Assembly (NCBI GenBank): GCA_035511435.1
Contig: DATKFJ010000384.1
Location: 1-6,306 of the forward strand
Length of the DNA: 6,306 nucleotides
Source: JAMXLO01 sp035511435
Lineage (GTDB): Bacteria > Pseudomonadota > Alphaproteobacteria > Acetobacterales > Acetobacteraceae
Reading direction: 5' to 3'
The translations under genes and the position numbers were made by a program. Each line of letters starts with the position of its first letter. The stretch's first letter is position 1. Positions 1 through 5,972 of the stretch are shown here, piece by piece. The notes below the pieces were generated by a model. It searched no databases, had not been told where the DNA came from, and saw nothing but the letters and a program-made list of their open reading frames with translations.

Positions 1-651
1 CGATCGGTGCTGATGCTGGTCAGCAACATGGTGTTTGTCATGGCGATCGGCCGGGTGCCGCTGGCCACCGCATCGGCGATCGGCTTCACCTCGCCGCTGA
101 TCGTCACCGCGCTGTCGGTGCCGCTGCTGCACGAGAGCGTCGGCTGGCGCCGGTGGACCGCAGTGCTGGTCGGTTTTGGCGGTGCGCTGCTGGTGATCCG
201 GCCAGGCAGCGGCTTTCACCATCCGGCCGTGCTGCTGTTGCTGGCGTCGGCTGTGGCATACGCGCTGTATCTGATTGGCACGCGCTGGGTCAGCCGATAT
301 GACAACGCGGCGACCGGTATCATCTTCGCCGCCTTGCTCGGTTCGCTGGCAATGACCGTGGTGCTGCCGTTCGCCTTCGTGATGCCGCGAACCCTGTGGG
401 ACGGATTGCTGTTCTGCAGTCTGGGTATGTTCGGCGGTGTTGGACATTATTTGATCATCCGTGCGTTTCAGCTTGGGCCGGCCGCGGTGATCGCGCCGCT
501 TGGGTATGTTGAGCTGATCGGCACGTCGACGCTTGGCTATCTGATCTTCGACAATTTCCCCGATCTGTGGACGTGGGTTGGCGCCGGCGTGATCATCGCG
601 TCCGGCATCTATGTCGCGTTCCGCGAGCGGCGGCGGCGGGAGCAGCGCTGA
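1..651 (+). CDS. DMT-superfamily (EamA) permease, 5' end missing
   Basis: The frame is open from base 1 to the TGA at 649-651, so the true start lies left of the window and the first visible GTG/ATG codons are internal. About 216 residues are visible. Hydrophobic stretches look like the last eight of the ten helices usual in EamA carriers of about 300 residues. The first visible helix holds VSNMVFVMAIGRVPLATA. After it comes SAIGFTSPLIVTAL, typical of the end of the first EamA repeat, and then the second repeat. It closes on the helix WVGAGVIIASGIYVAFRE and a basic tail (RERRRREQR), which suggests a cytoplasmic C-terminus. Family members export or import small metabolites such as amino acids or nucleosides across the inner membrane; the substrate cannot be read from sequence. 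It converges on the minus-strand lipoprotein gene. Family call is firm; function beyond 'drug/metabolite transporter' is unknown. Confidence 0.9.
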   Translation, partial: RSVLMLVSNMVFVMAIGRVPLATASAIGFTSPLIVTALSVPLLHESVGWRRWTAVLVGFGGALLVIRPGSGFHHPAVLLLLASAVAYALYLIGTRWVSRYDNAATGIIFAALLGSLAMTVVLPFAFVMPRTLWDGLLFCSLGMFGGVGHYLIIRAFQLGPAAVIAPLGYVELIGTSTLGYLIFDNFPDLWTWVGAGVIIASGIYVAFRERRRREQR

Positions 652-987
652 GCGGCACGGCAGCCGGTCACGCGGCACCGACGCCGCGAAGCTTGCGGCG
701 ATCATGGTGCAGTCGACGGGCGCCGCAGCAGACTGCAGGCGGAGCAGGCAGGACTGCCGGAGCGTCATCCGCATCCTGCGGCTCGGCGTGTTTCCACTCT
801 AGGACTGACGGCTGGCGGAAAGACCGCGGTCGGTCAGGTGCAGGCGATCGCCGAGGTCGTAGGTAAAGAGGCGCCGCCGGCATTCCGGCGAACCAGCGCG
901 AGCGTTTGCTGGACGTGCTGCAGACGATCCACACGAATTCGATGGCGGTCGCTTGGTCCGAAGCCGGCGCGGGCGGGTGTTGTGCGA
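652..987. other. Intergenic gap between convergent genes, possible decayed minus-strand coding remnant
   Basis: No convincing intact gene is seen in these 336 bases. A perfect 6-bp stem, CGCGGC/GCCGCG (671-676 and 683-688, 6-nt loop), lies 20 bases after the permease stop, but no T-run follows it. A weaker imperfect hairpin spans 804-837 and includes the palindrome GACCGCGGTC (822-831). On the minus strand one frame ends at a TAG near 799 with RLFTYDLGDRLHLTDRGL and strongly GC-rich third positions. Just upstream a different frame reads VDRLQHVQQTLALVRRNAGG. Joining them needs a one-base frameshift around 875-885. This could be the tail of a broken gene that once followed the lipoprotein, or chance in GC-rich DNA. 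I do not recognise the family. Confidence 0.4.
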
Positions 988-1467
988 TCAGTTCGACGCC
1001 AGGTGGACCGTGATGGTGGTTCCCTGGGGAGGCACGCCAACCGGCACGACTGGTTGGGCGGCAGGCGGTTGCAGCGTTGGTGCGAGTCCATAGTCTACGA
1101 AATACTGGGTCACTGCCTGGGCACGAGCGTTTTGCAGATAGGGCGAGGTCCCCGGTGTATCGGCAACCTCGATCCGCAACAGGCGTGGTTCCAGCAGACC
1201 CTCGATGACGCTGGCCAGGACATAGCGTCCGCCATCGTTGAGTTGCGCTCCGCCAGCGGCAAACAGCGATTGATCGACGAGTACGACCTGTGAGCCATCG
1301 GGCAATTGCTGCACGGTGGCCTGGTTTGTCGCGAGCTGGGGTGACAGCCGCGCCTGCAGTCGGGTGTTGAGGGTCTGCACGTTTGTGCCTGTGCCGCACG
1401 AGCATGCCGCCACCAGCAGCAGGGAGCCGAGTAGAATTGCGTGATGTACGGCTGGAAGGCGCATCAT
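988..1467 (-). CDS. Lipoprotein with degenerate OmpA-like domain
   Basis: 159 residues. The N-terminus (MMRLPAVHHA, a hydrophobic core, then VAAC) is a lipoprotein signal peptide with Cys22 as the lipidated residue. The start at 1467 was chosen because it gives that signal peptide directly and has AGGGA nine bases upstream. The frame stays open much further upstream, but only as antisense to the arsR gene. Residues about 60-130 resemble an OmpA C-terminal peptidoglycan-binding fold: VVLVDQSLFAAGGAQLNDGG, then the helix YVLASVIEGLL, the strand LLRIEV, and ARAQAVTQYFVDYG. The usual GHTD motif is reduced to VADT (Asp103). The segment between Tyr110 and Arg115 is about three residues shorter than in OmpA, so peptidoglycan binding may be weak or lost. 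A proline-rich tail (about 134-149) ends in a short strand, TTITVHLASN. It is likely anchored in the outer membrane facing the periplasm. A structural or envelope-sensing role is inference. Confidence 0.8.
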   Translation of the reverse strand: MMRLPAVHHAILLGSLLLVAACSCGTGTNVQTLNTRLQARLSPQLATNQATVQQLPDGSQVVLVDQSLFAAGGAQLNDGGRYVLASVIEGLLEPRLLRIEVADTPGTSPYLQNARAQAVTQYFVDYGLAPTLQPPAAQPVVPVGVPPQGTTITVHLASN

Positions 1468-1565
1468 CCGATTGTTTCCCTGCGGCTGTCTGGGCGTCAG
1501 GGTACGCCCTGACATCGCTCGTTTCAATTGGGGGCGATCGCAGACGAGTGCGGCCGCTCTTGTTG

Positions 1566-1624
1566 TCATCACCGCGCAAGCGCGGAGGCGAAGGCGGTGT
1601 GGGCGCCCGCTTGTGCGGCGATGA
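1566..1624. repeat. REP-like imperfect inverted repeat
   Basis: Arms 1566-1582 (TCATCACCGCGCAAGCG) and 1608-1624 are reverse complements at 15 of 17 positions, and one of the two mismatches would be a G-U pair in RNA. The left arm also contains its own small perfect palindrome, CCGCGC-AA-GCGCGG (1572-1585), and the spacer contains GGGCGCCC (1601-1608). The TCATCACCGCGCAAGCGCGG core is of the kind found in extragenic palindromic repeats scattered through proteobacterial genomes. Copy number in this genome cannot be judged from one window. It could also act as an mRNA-stabilising or transcription-ending structure. Confidence 0.55.
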
Positions 1625-1666
1625 TGGGGTGAGTGGGGCGATGGGGCGGCAGCGGTGCTGAGGAAA

Positions 1667-1691
1667 GGTGCGTGGCGGTTGCCACCGCGCC
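1667..1691. repeat. Hairpin-forming inverted repeat
   Basis: The arm GGTGCGTGGC (1667-1676) pairs with 1681-1691 across a GGTT loop. The stem has ten pairs, including one G-U, and a single bulged C at 1685. There is no T-run on either side, so a Rho-independent terminator is unlikely. It sits 43 bases after the preceding inverted repeat and may be part of the same extragenic repeat cluster. Confidence 0.4.
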
Positions 1692-1785
1692 TACTCGTCC
1701 CCCAACGCCCACCTGGGAAGCGGGAGGAATTTGCACTCGGCGATGAGGATGAAAATGTGTCTCGCATTCTTTGCGGCGGAGCGCT

Positions 1786-2151
1786 ATGGTTAAGCATATG
1801 CTTAACCAATCCGTCCCGCTTGATCGCATGTTCCATGCTCTCGCCGATCCGGCCCGTCGGGGCATGGTGGAGCGATTGAGCCGGGGACCGGCCTCGGTGA
1901 GCGAACTGGCCAGGCCGCTTGGGATGTCGCTGCCGGCGGTGGTCCAGCATCTTCACGTTTTGCAGGCCAGTGGTCTGGTCCGGTCGGAAAAGATCGGGCG
2001 TGTGCGCACGTGCCGGCTTGAGCCGAAGGCGCTGCGGACAGCCGAGAGTTGGATCAGCGCGCGGCGCAGCCAGTGGGAGCGTCGTCTCGACCGGCTCGGC
2101 GAATACCTCGCCAGACATCCCGAAGCACCAACGCAACGGAGCAGAACATGA
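1786..2151 (+). CDS. ArsR-family winged-helix transcriptional repressor
   Basis: 121 residues from ATG 1786. One winged helix-turn-helix domain fills about residues 11-85: LDRMFHALADPARRGMVERL, then VSELARPLGMS, the recognition helix SLPAVVQHLHVLQASGLV (about 48-65), and a beta-wing RSEKIGRVRTCRLEP. A basic and acidic helix (SWISARRSQWERRLDRLGEYL) follows and probably makes the dimer interface. The ELCVCDL metal-binding motif is absent and there is only one Cys (C76). It therefore belongs to the subgroup that accompanies SRPBCC/AHSA1 genes, not to the classical arsenic/zinc sensors. ATG 1798 is an alternative start. I prefer 1786 because GGAG lies four bases upstream of it and related proteins begin with MVK. 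The stop overlaps the start of the next gene. Autoregulation through the palindrome at 1787-1808 is inferred. Confidence 0.93.
   Translation: MVKHMLNQSVPLDRMFHALADPARRGMVERLSRGPASVSELARPLGMSLPAVVQHLHVLQASGLVRSEKIGRVRTCRLEPKALRTAESWISARRSQWERRLDRLGEYLARHPEAPTQRSRT
1787..1808. promoter_or_regulatory. 22-bp perfect palindrome, probable ArsR operator
   Basis: Two uninterrupted 11-base half-sites, TGGTTAAGCAT and its reverse complement, are centred at 1797/1798. The element starts one base into the preferred ATG (1786) and contains the alternative ATG (1798-1800). It is AT-rich compared with the surroundings. A homodimeric winged-helix repressor binds this kind of symmetric site, so it is the best operator candidate for the gene it overlaps. 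In RNA it could instead fold into a hairpin that masks the start region. Confidence 0.65.
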
Positions 2152-2612
2152 TCGAACGATCAGTGACGCACGCGACGTTCAGCATCGAGCGCGTGTACGA
2201 CGCCGCACCGGCCAGGGTATTCGCCGCCTGGGCCACGCCCGAAGGCAAGGCGAGCTGGTTCGTCGGGCCGGTCGGGTGGACGCAGATCGAGCGTGTGTTC
2301 GATTTCCGGGTCGGCGGGGAAGAGCGGGTCAAAGGTTCCGGGGAGAGCGGGCGGATTTCCGACTTCCGCAGTCATTACTTCGACATCGTGCCGGATGGAC
2401 GCATTGTCTACGCCTATGAGATGCATATCGACGATGTGCGGATCTCGGTGTCGCTGGCGACGGTAGAGTTCCAGGCAGTGGGTGACGGGACACGACTGGT
2501 GGTCACCGAACAGGGTGCATTTCTCGACGGCTACGATGATGCGGGCAGCCGCGAGCATGGCACGCGCTGGCTGCTCGACAACCTGGATGCTGCGTTGCGT
2601 TACGGCGCTTGA
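2148..2612 (+). CDS. SRPBCC / AHSA1-family (START-like fold) protein
   Basis: 154 residues, close to the usual 140-160 for AHSA1-like (activator of Hsp90 ATPase homologue 1) single-domain proteins. Family features are the opening strand FSIERVYDAAPARVFAAWAT followed by PEGKASWFVGP, a central strand pair around YAYEMHIDDVRISVSLATVEF, and the closing LVVTEQGAFLDGYDD plus the long C-terminal helix EHGTRWLLDNLDAALRY. The fold encloses a hydrophobic cavity that binds small lipophilic ligands; the ligand is unknown. ATG 2148 was chosen because GGAG (2138-2141) lies six bases upstream and the ATG shares ATGA with the arsR stop, which indicates translational coupling. The frame is open further upstream only inside arsR. 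No signal peptide is visible, so it is cytoplasmic. It is likely repressed together with, and by, its ArsR partner. Confidence 0.92.
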   Translation: MIERSVTHATFSIERVYDAAPARVFAAWATPEGKASWFVGPVGWTQIERVFDFRVGGEERVKGSGESGRISDFRSHYFDIVPDGRIVYAYEMHIDDVRISVSLATVEFQAVGDGTRLVVTEQGAFLDGYDDAGSREHGTRWLLDNLDAALRYGA

Positions 2613-2636
2613 CGCGGGGCCGCGCGCGCATTCCAT

Positions 2637-2678
2637 GGTTATAAGTGGGGGATCATAAGTCGGGGATCATAAGTCCGG
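2637..2678. repeat. Three 14-bp tandem units with ATAAGT core
   Basis: Units are 2637-2650 (GGTTATAAGTGGGG), 2651-2664 (GATCATAAGTCGGG) and 2665-2678 (GATCATAAGTCCGG). The second and third differ at one base and the first is more diverged. The ATAAGT cores recur exactly every 14 bases. They lie 74 to 115 bases before the chemoreceptor start, in the only leader available to that gene. They may be iterated binding sites for a regulator or a small slippage repeat; nothing in the sequence decides. Confidence 0.7.
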
Positions 2679-2739
2679 CTTGCGCCGTTCCGGCACATAC
2701 ACCGATCTTTAACGTCGACCTGCGCTCCCTGTTCGATCC

Positions 2740-2744
2740 GGGAG
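2740..2744 (+). promoter_or_regulatory. Ribosome binding site of the chemoreceptor gene
   Basis: GGGAG lies seven bases before ATG 2752. The in-frame TTG at 2746 would be only one base away, so this site decides the start in favour of 2752. Confidence 0.7.
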
Positions 2745-2751
2745 ATTGTCG

Positions 2752-4353
2752 ATGCGCGCTTTGTTGTCTCAAATTCGGATCGGCCGCCAGATCGCCATGA
2801 TCGGGCTGATCGGCGTGATTGGCCTGCTGGTTATGGCCGGTGTCAATTGGTGGGGGTCAGCACAGCTCGCCCATATCGCGACAGTGGATCGCGACATCGC
2901 CGCGGTTCAGGCGACTACCACTACGCTCTCTGTACTGGCGCTGGTTTTGGCGACCACTGCGTTGATCGGAGCGAGCTGGCTGATCGGACGCAACATCGCA
3001 GGTCCGATCACCGCCATGACGGATACGATGCGACGTCTGGCGGAACGTGACATGACGACGGAGATCAAAGGCGAGGGGCGGGGTGACGAGATCGGTGCGC
3101 TGGCCGCTGTGGTTCAGTTGTTCAAGGAGACCATGATCAGCGCTGACAGGTTTGCGGCGGAACAGGACATCGCCCGAAGCGACCGGGCGCGGCGACAGGC
3201 GGCGATGGAACAGCATACCCAGAATTTCGGCAGCTCCATTTCTGGCGCCATGGCGACGCTGGCCAGCACGGCCGAGGGAATGCGGCTTGCGTCGGAGGCG
3301 ATGGCGACCGCGACGGAGTCGGTGCATGTCGAAGCGCATGAGACGGCGGATGGTGCCGCCAAATCCTCGCAGGACCTGACCGCGGTGGCCGCCGCTGTCG
3401 AGGAACTTACGTCCACCGTCGGCGAGATATCGCGCCAGGTGGTGGCATCGTCCGATGTTGCCCGCCAGGCGGTGCAGCGCGCGCAGGCAAGCCAGGGCAC
3501 GATGCACAGCCTATCCGATGCAACCGCGCGCATCGGCGACGTGGTGCATCTGATCAGTGAAATCGCCAGCCAGACCAACCTGCTGGCGCTGAATGCAACG
3601 ATCGAGGCGGCGCGCGCCGGCGAAGCAGGCAGGGGTTTTGCGGTGGTTGCCGGCGAGGTGAAAGCCCTTGCGGCGCAAACTGCCAAGGCCACGGCGGACA
3701 TCGGCAGCCAGATCGACACCATGCGCGGCGCCACCGACGAAGCGGTGGCCGCGATGAGCGAGATCACCGACATCATCGGCCGCATCGACGCAGTGTCGGT
3801 GGCGATTTCCGCAGCCGTTGAACAGCAGAGCGTAACCACGCGCGAGATCGCCTTCAGCGTCCAGGCGGTGTCCGGCGCGACCTCACAGACGGCGCGTGCG
3901 ATGGAGCACGTGGTGGAGGTTGCCGCCACGGCGGGCAACACCAGCCGGAACGTGCTGTCGGGGGCCGCCAACATGGGCCACGAGGCGGAAACGCTGCGCA
4001 ACGAGGTCGATCAGTTCCTGACGGTGGTCCGCCGCTCCGACACCGTCGAGCGGCGGCGTTATGAGCGGGTGGCCGGAAACGGCGCGATGGTGACAGTGCG
4101 TGCACAAGGCCGCGACGCCAGGGTGGCGTTGCGCGATCTCTCCCGCGGTGGTGCTGCGCTGGACTGTGCCTGGATCTTGCCGTCGGGCACCGCGGTCGAA
4201 CTCGACCTGCCGAACGCTGGCGGTAAGGTGACCGGCCGCGTGTTCCGCAGCAATGATGGCGACATGGGGCTGGTGTTCGCCGGGGATCCGGCGAATCGCG
4301 AGCGGATCGATCGCGCCCTGGATTCGCTCGTGTCGCTGTCTGCCGCGGCGTAA
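2752..4353 (+). CDS. Methyl-accepting chemotaxis protein with C-terminal PilZ domain
   Basis: 533 residues. Order: TM1 about 14-34, a periplasmic loop of only about 24 residues (35-58), TM2 about 59-78, HAMP about 79-131 (NIAGPITAMTDTMRRLAERD, then DEIGALAAVVQLF), a coiled-coil signalling domain about 150-425, and PilZ about 433-528. The receptor tip that contacts CheA/CheW is clear at 264-307 (EIASQTNLLALNATIEAARA, then GRGFAVVAGEVKALA). The PilZ domain keeps both c-di-GMP-binding signatures, RxxxR (R435, R439) and DxSxxG (D462, S464, G467). There is no NWETF-type CheR-binding tail. Known relatives with MCP plus PilZ, such as Tlp1 of Azospirillum brasilense, link c-di-GMP level to chemotaxis. 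Here the lack of an external sensor domain suggests that c-di-GMP, or a membrane or energy cue, is the main input; that part is inference. The gene is monocistronic by spacing and no che genes are in the window. Confidence 0.95.
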   Translation: MRALLSQIRIGRQIAMIGLIGVIGLLVMAGVNWWGSAQLAHIATVDRDIAAVQATTTTLSVLALVLATTALIGASWLIGRNIAGPITAMTDTMRRLAERDMTTEIKGEGRGDEIGALAAVVQLFKETMISADRFAAEQDIARSDRARRQAAMEQHTQNFGSSISGAMATLASTAEGMRLASEAMATATESVHVEAHETADGAAKSSQDLTAVAAAVEELTSTVGEISRQVVASSDVARQAVQRAQASQGTMHSLSDATARIGDVVHLISEIASQTNLLALNATIEAARAGEAGRGFAVVAGEVKALAAQTAKATADIGSQIDTMRGATDEAVAAMSEITDIIGRIDAVSVAISAAVEQQSVTTREIAFSVQAVSGATSQTARAMEHVVEVAATAGNTSRNVLSGAANMGHEAETLRNEVDQFLTVVRRSDTVERRRYERVAGNGAMVTVRAQGRDARVALRDLSRGGAALDCAWILPSGTAVELDLPNAGGKVTGRVFRSNDGDMGLVFAGDPANRERIDRALDSLVSLSAAA

Positions 4354-4457
4354 CGCTGGGGCTTTGTATCGGGGGCCCTTGTTTCGGGGGTTGAGGCAGT
4401 CGGACATGGCGCGCACACTCGGCTGGCCGTGGGGCACCGAACCGAAGCAGCGAGGCC

Positions 4458-5693
4458 ATGCGATTCCGCGCCCCACTGACCCTCAGCCCATCCTCGCGCC
4501 AGTCCGGTCTGCTGCTCGCCGCCGCGTTCATCACCTTCGCGGTGGGCGCGGCCTGCATGCACTCCTACACGGTGTTCCTGATCGCATTCATCGAGGCGTT
4601 CGGCTGGAGCCGCGCCGAGAGTTCCATTGCCTACTCGGTATCGCAGCTGGTCACCGGCGCGACATCGCCGCTGGTCGGCATTCTGGTGGATCGGCTGGGA
4701 CCGCAGCGACTGGTTCTGACGGGGGGATTTCTGCTAGCAATCGGCTTGGTCGCCAGTGCTTTTGCGCATGCCTTGTGGCAGGTGATCGTGTTGTACGGCG
4801 TGGTGATGACGCTGGGCGCGAACTGCCTGGGGCTGGTGGTTTTCGTGCCGATTCTGTCACGACGTTTCGTGCGCAACCGAGGCATGGCGGTGGCGATCGT
4901 GCAGTCGGCCAACGGCTTCGCGCGTGCCGTGTCCGCGCCACTGTCGCAAGTGCTGATCGCGGGGCTTGGCTGGCGCGGGGCATACCTGGCACAGGGCGGG
5001 TTCATGGCGGCGGCGTTCCTGCCGCTGGCGGCGCTGTTCCGCAGTTCGGAGCGTGGGCGCAGCGGAACGGCCGCCGGTGGCCACACGACGATCCCTGGCG
5101 GCTGGACGCTGCGCCGGGCGATGCGTACGCCGCACTTCTGGCTGCTGTCGCTGGTATACGTGTTCACCGGCCTGGGCAGCTTCCTGGTTGCACTGCACCA
5201 ATTGGCTTTCGCCGTCACCGTCGGCTTCGACAAGCTGTACGCCGCGGAGGTGCTTGGGTTGGGGGCGTTGCTGTCGCTGCCGGGGGTGATCGTGACCGGC
5301 ATCCTGTCCGACCATGTCGGTCGGGAAATATCCGCGATAGTCACCTACGGCACCTCCATTTTCGGCGTTGCCTGTGCCATGTTCATTACGTCACCGGACC
5401 AGCACCTGCTGCTTTGGCTGCATTCGTGTTTCTTTGGCCTGACCTGGGGCGCGCGGGGGCCGGCGATCACGGCCAAGACGGCGGACCTGTTTCCCGGTCC
5501 GCATCTGGGGACGATCCTTGGCGCGATCACCATCGGCACCGGGATCGGCTCCGCCACGGGCGCCTGGATGGCGGGATGGATCTTCGACGTGACCGGCAGC
5601 TACGAGGTCGCCTTCGGGCTTTCGATCTTTTTCTACGTCTGTGGCGGCGTGGCATTCTGGATGGTGCGGCGGCCGCCAGCGGTGGATTGCTGA
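4458..5693 (+). CDS. Major facilitator superfamily permease
   Basis: 411 residues, normal MFS length, with hydrophobic segments consistent with twelve helices in two six-helix halves. The loop 2-3 signature (motif A) reads GILVDRLGPQR (about 74-84), and its counterpart in the second half is GILSDHVGRE (about 281-290). The two halves are joined by a hydrophilic loop at about 195-222. The overall look (early HSYTVFLIAFIEAFGWSRAE, late AKTADLFPGPHLGTILGA) recalls the monocarboxylate/oxalate-formate-antiporter-like branch. The substrate is not determinable, and organic anions are only a guess. ATG 4458 places the first helix at about residue 17. GAGG lies just two bases upstream, so the ribosome site is suboptimal. 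The 104-base gap after the chemoreceptor holds a weak 5-bp stem (4358-4362 with 4375-4379) and no clear terminator. No functional link to either neighbour is visible. Confidence 0.92.
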   Translation: MRFRAPLTLSPSSRQSGLLLAAAFITFAVGAACMHSYTVFLIAFIEAFGWSRAESSIAYSVSQLVTGATSPLVGILVDRLGPQRLVLTGGFLLAIGLVASAFAHALWQVIVLYGVVMTLGANCLGLVVFVPILSRRFVRNRGMAVAIVQSANGFARAVSAPLSQVLIAGLGWRGAYLAQGGFMAAAFLPLAALFRSSERGRSGTAAGGHTTIPGGWTLRRAMRTPHFWLLSLVYVFTGLGSFLVALHQLAFAVTVGFDKLYAAEVLGLGALLSLPGVIVTGILSDHVGREISAIVTYGTSIFGVACAMFITSPDQHLLLWLHSCFFGLTWGARGPAITAKTADLFPGPHLGTILGAITIGTGIGSATGAWMAGWIFDVTGSYEVAFGLSIFFYVCGGVAFWMVRRPPAVDC

Positions 5694-5774
5694 GCGGGCG
5701 CGTTTTAGTTGTGGCATCACGGCTCTGAGATTGCTATTACCTGTTCACGGAACCGAGAGAATGGATCGCCAGCG

Positions 5775-5972
5775 ATGCGTTTTCCTGCTGCCCTCCTGAT
5801 TTTTGTTAGCCTCGCCGCCTGTAGCGTGACGTCGGCGCCGCAGGATGCAGGTTTCGCAACCATGGGCAACCAGGTGCGCCAGCAACAGGCCGAGCAGGAT
5901 GCCAACGTGATTCTACAGGGCATGGCGCAAGCGCGTCAGCATGCGCAGGAACTAGCCCGTTCAGCACGTTAG
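5775..5972 (+). CDS. Small lipoprotein of unknown function
   Basis: 65 residues. The signal peptide MRFPAALLIFVSLAAC has a good lipobox (LAAC) with Cys16 lipidated, giving a mature part of about 50 residues. The mature chain is polar, with a Gln/Ala/Arg-rich stretch (GNQVRQQQAEQDANVILQGM, then AQARQHAQELARSAR) likely to form one long amphipathic helix. ATG 5775 is chosen because it directly begins the signal peptide. The frame is open further upstream, but that part is polar and unlike a leader. No strong ribosome site precedes it. The 81 bases between the permease stop and this start show no clear promoter. I do not recognise a family. Small helical lipoproteins of this type usually sit in the outer membrane facing the periplasm, which is inference here. 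Confidence 0.75.
   Translation: MRFPAALLIFVSLAACSVTSAPQDAGFATMGNQVRQQQAEQDANVILQGMAQARQHAQELARSAR

Larger units (their letters stand above)
1468..1785. other. Divergent intergenic region between lipoprotein and arsR genes
   Basis: This 318-base stretch separates the divergently transcribed lipoprotein (-) and arsR (+) genes, so it must contain promoters for both. I could not place convincing -35/-10 pairs. The middle holds two imperfect inverted repeats, listed separately. Open frames here translate to Ser/Pro/Arg/His-rich, low-complexity strings typical of non-coding GC-rich repeats and are not called as genes. Confidence 0.6.

Noticed and set aside
1787..1808. Palindrome as a Rho-independent terminator or as an insertion-sequence target.
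   Set aside because: It lies at the start of a gene, is AT-rich without a T-tail, and has no flanking direct duplication or transposase.
1468..2136. Extension of the minus-strand lipoprotein frame upstream to give 382 residues.
   Set aside because: The added part is antisense to arsR and to the repeat region, is low in complexity, and would bury the lipoprotein signal peptide internally.
2637..2678. CRISPR-like interpretation of the 14-bp repeat.
   Set aside because: The units are contiguous, too short and have no spacers; there are no cas genes.
3114..4001. A 295-codon minus-strand open frame antisense to the chemoreceptor signalling domain.
   Set aside because: Composition (Ala/Ser/Thr/Cys) is that of a mirror frame of a coiled coil with GC-rich third positions; no start context or family.
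4358..4390. Possible terminator after the chemoreceptor gene.
   Set aside because: The stem has only five pairs with one G-T and a 12-base loop, and no continuous T-run follows.
4253..5728. A 491-codon open frame on the + strand overlapping the chemoreceptor end and the whole MFS gene.
   Set aside because: It is longer than the MFS frame but rich in Arg/Gly/His/Ala with no membrane helices or motifs, and it overlaps two genes with clear families. It is a GC-rich shadow frame.
5761..5799. Short upstream ORF (ATG 5761, 12 codons) overlapping the small lipoprotein start.
   Set aside because: The only purine-rich sequence abuts the ATG directly with no spacing, and nothing suggests attenuation.
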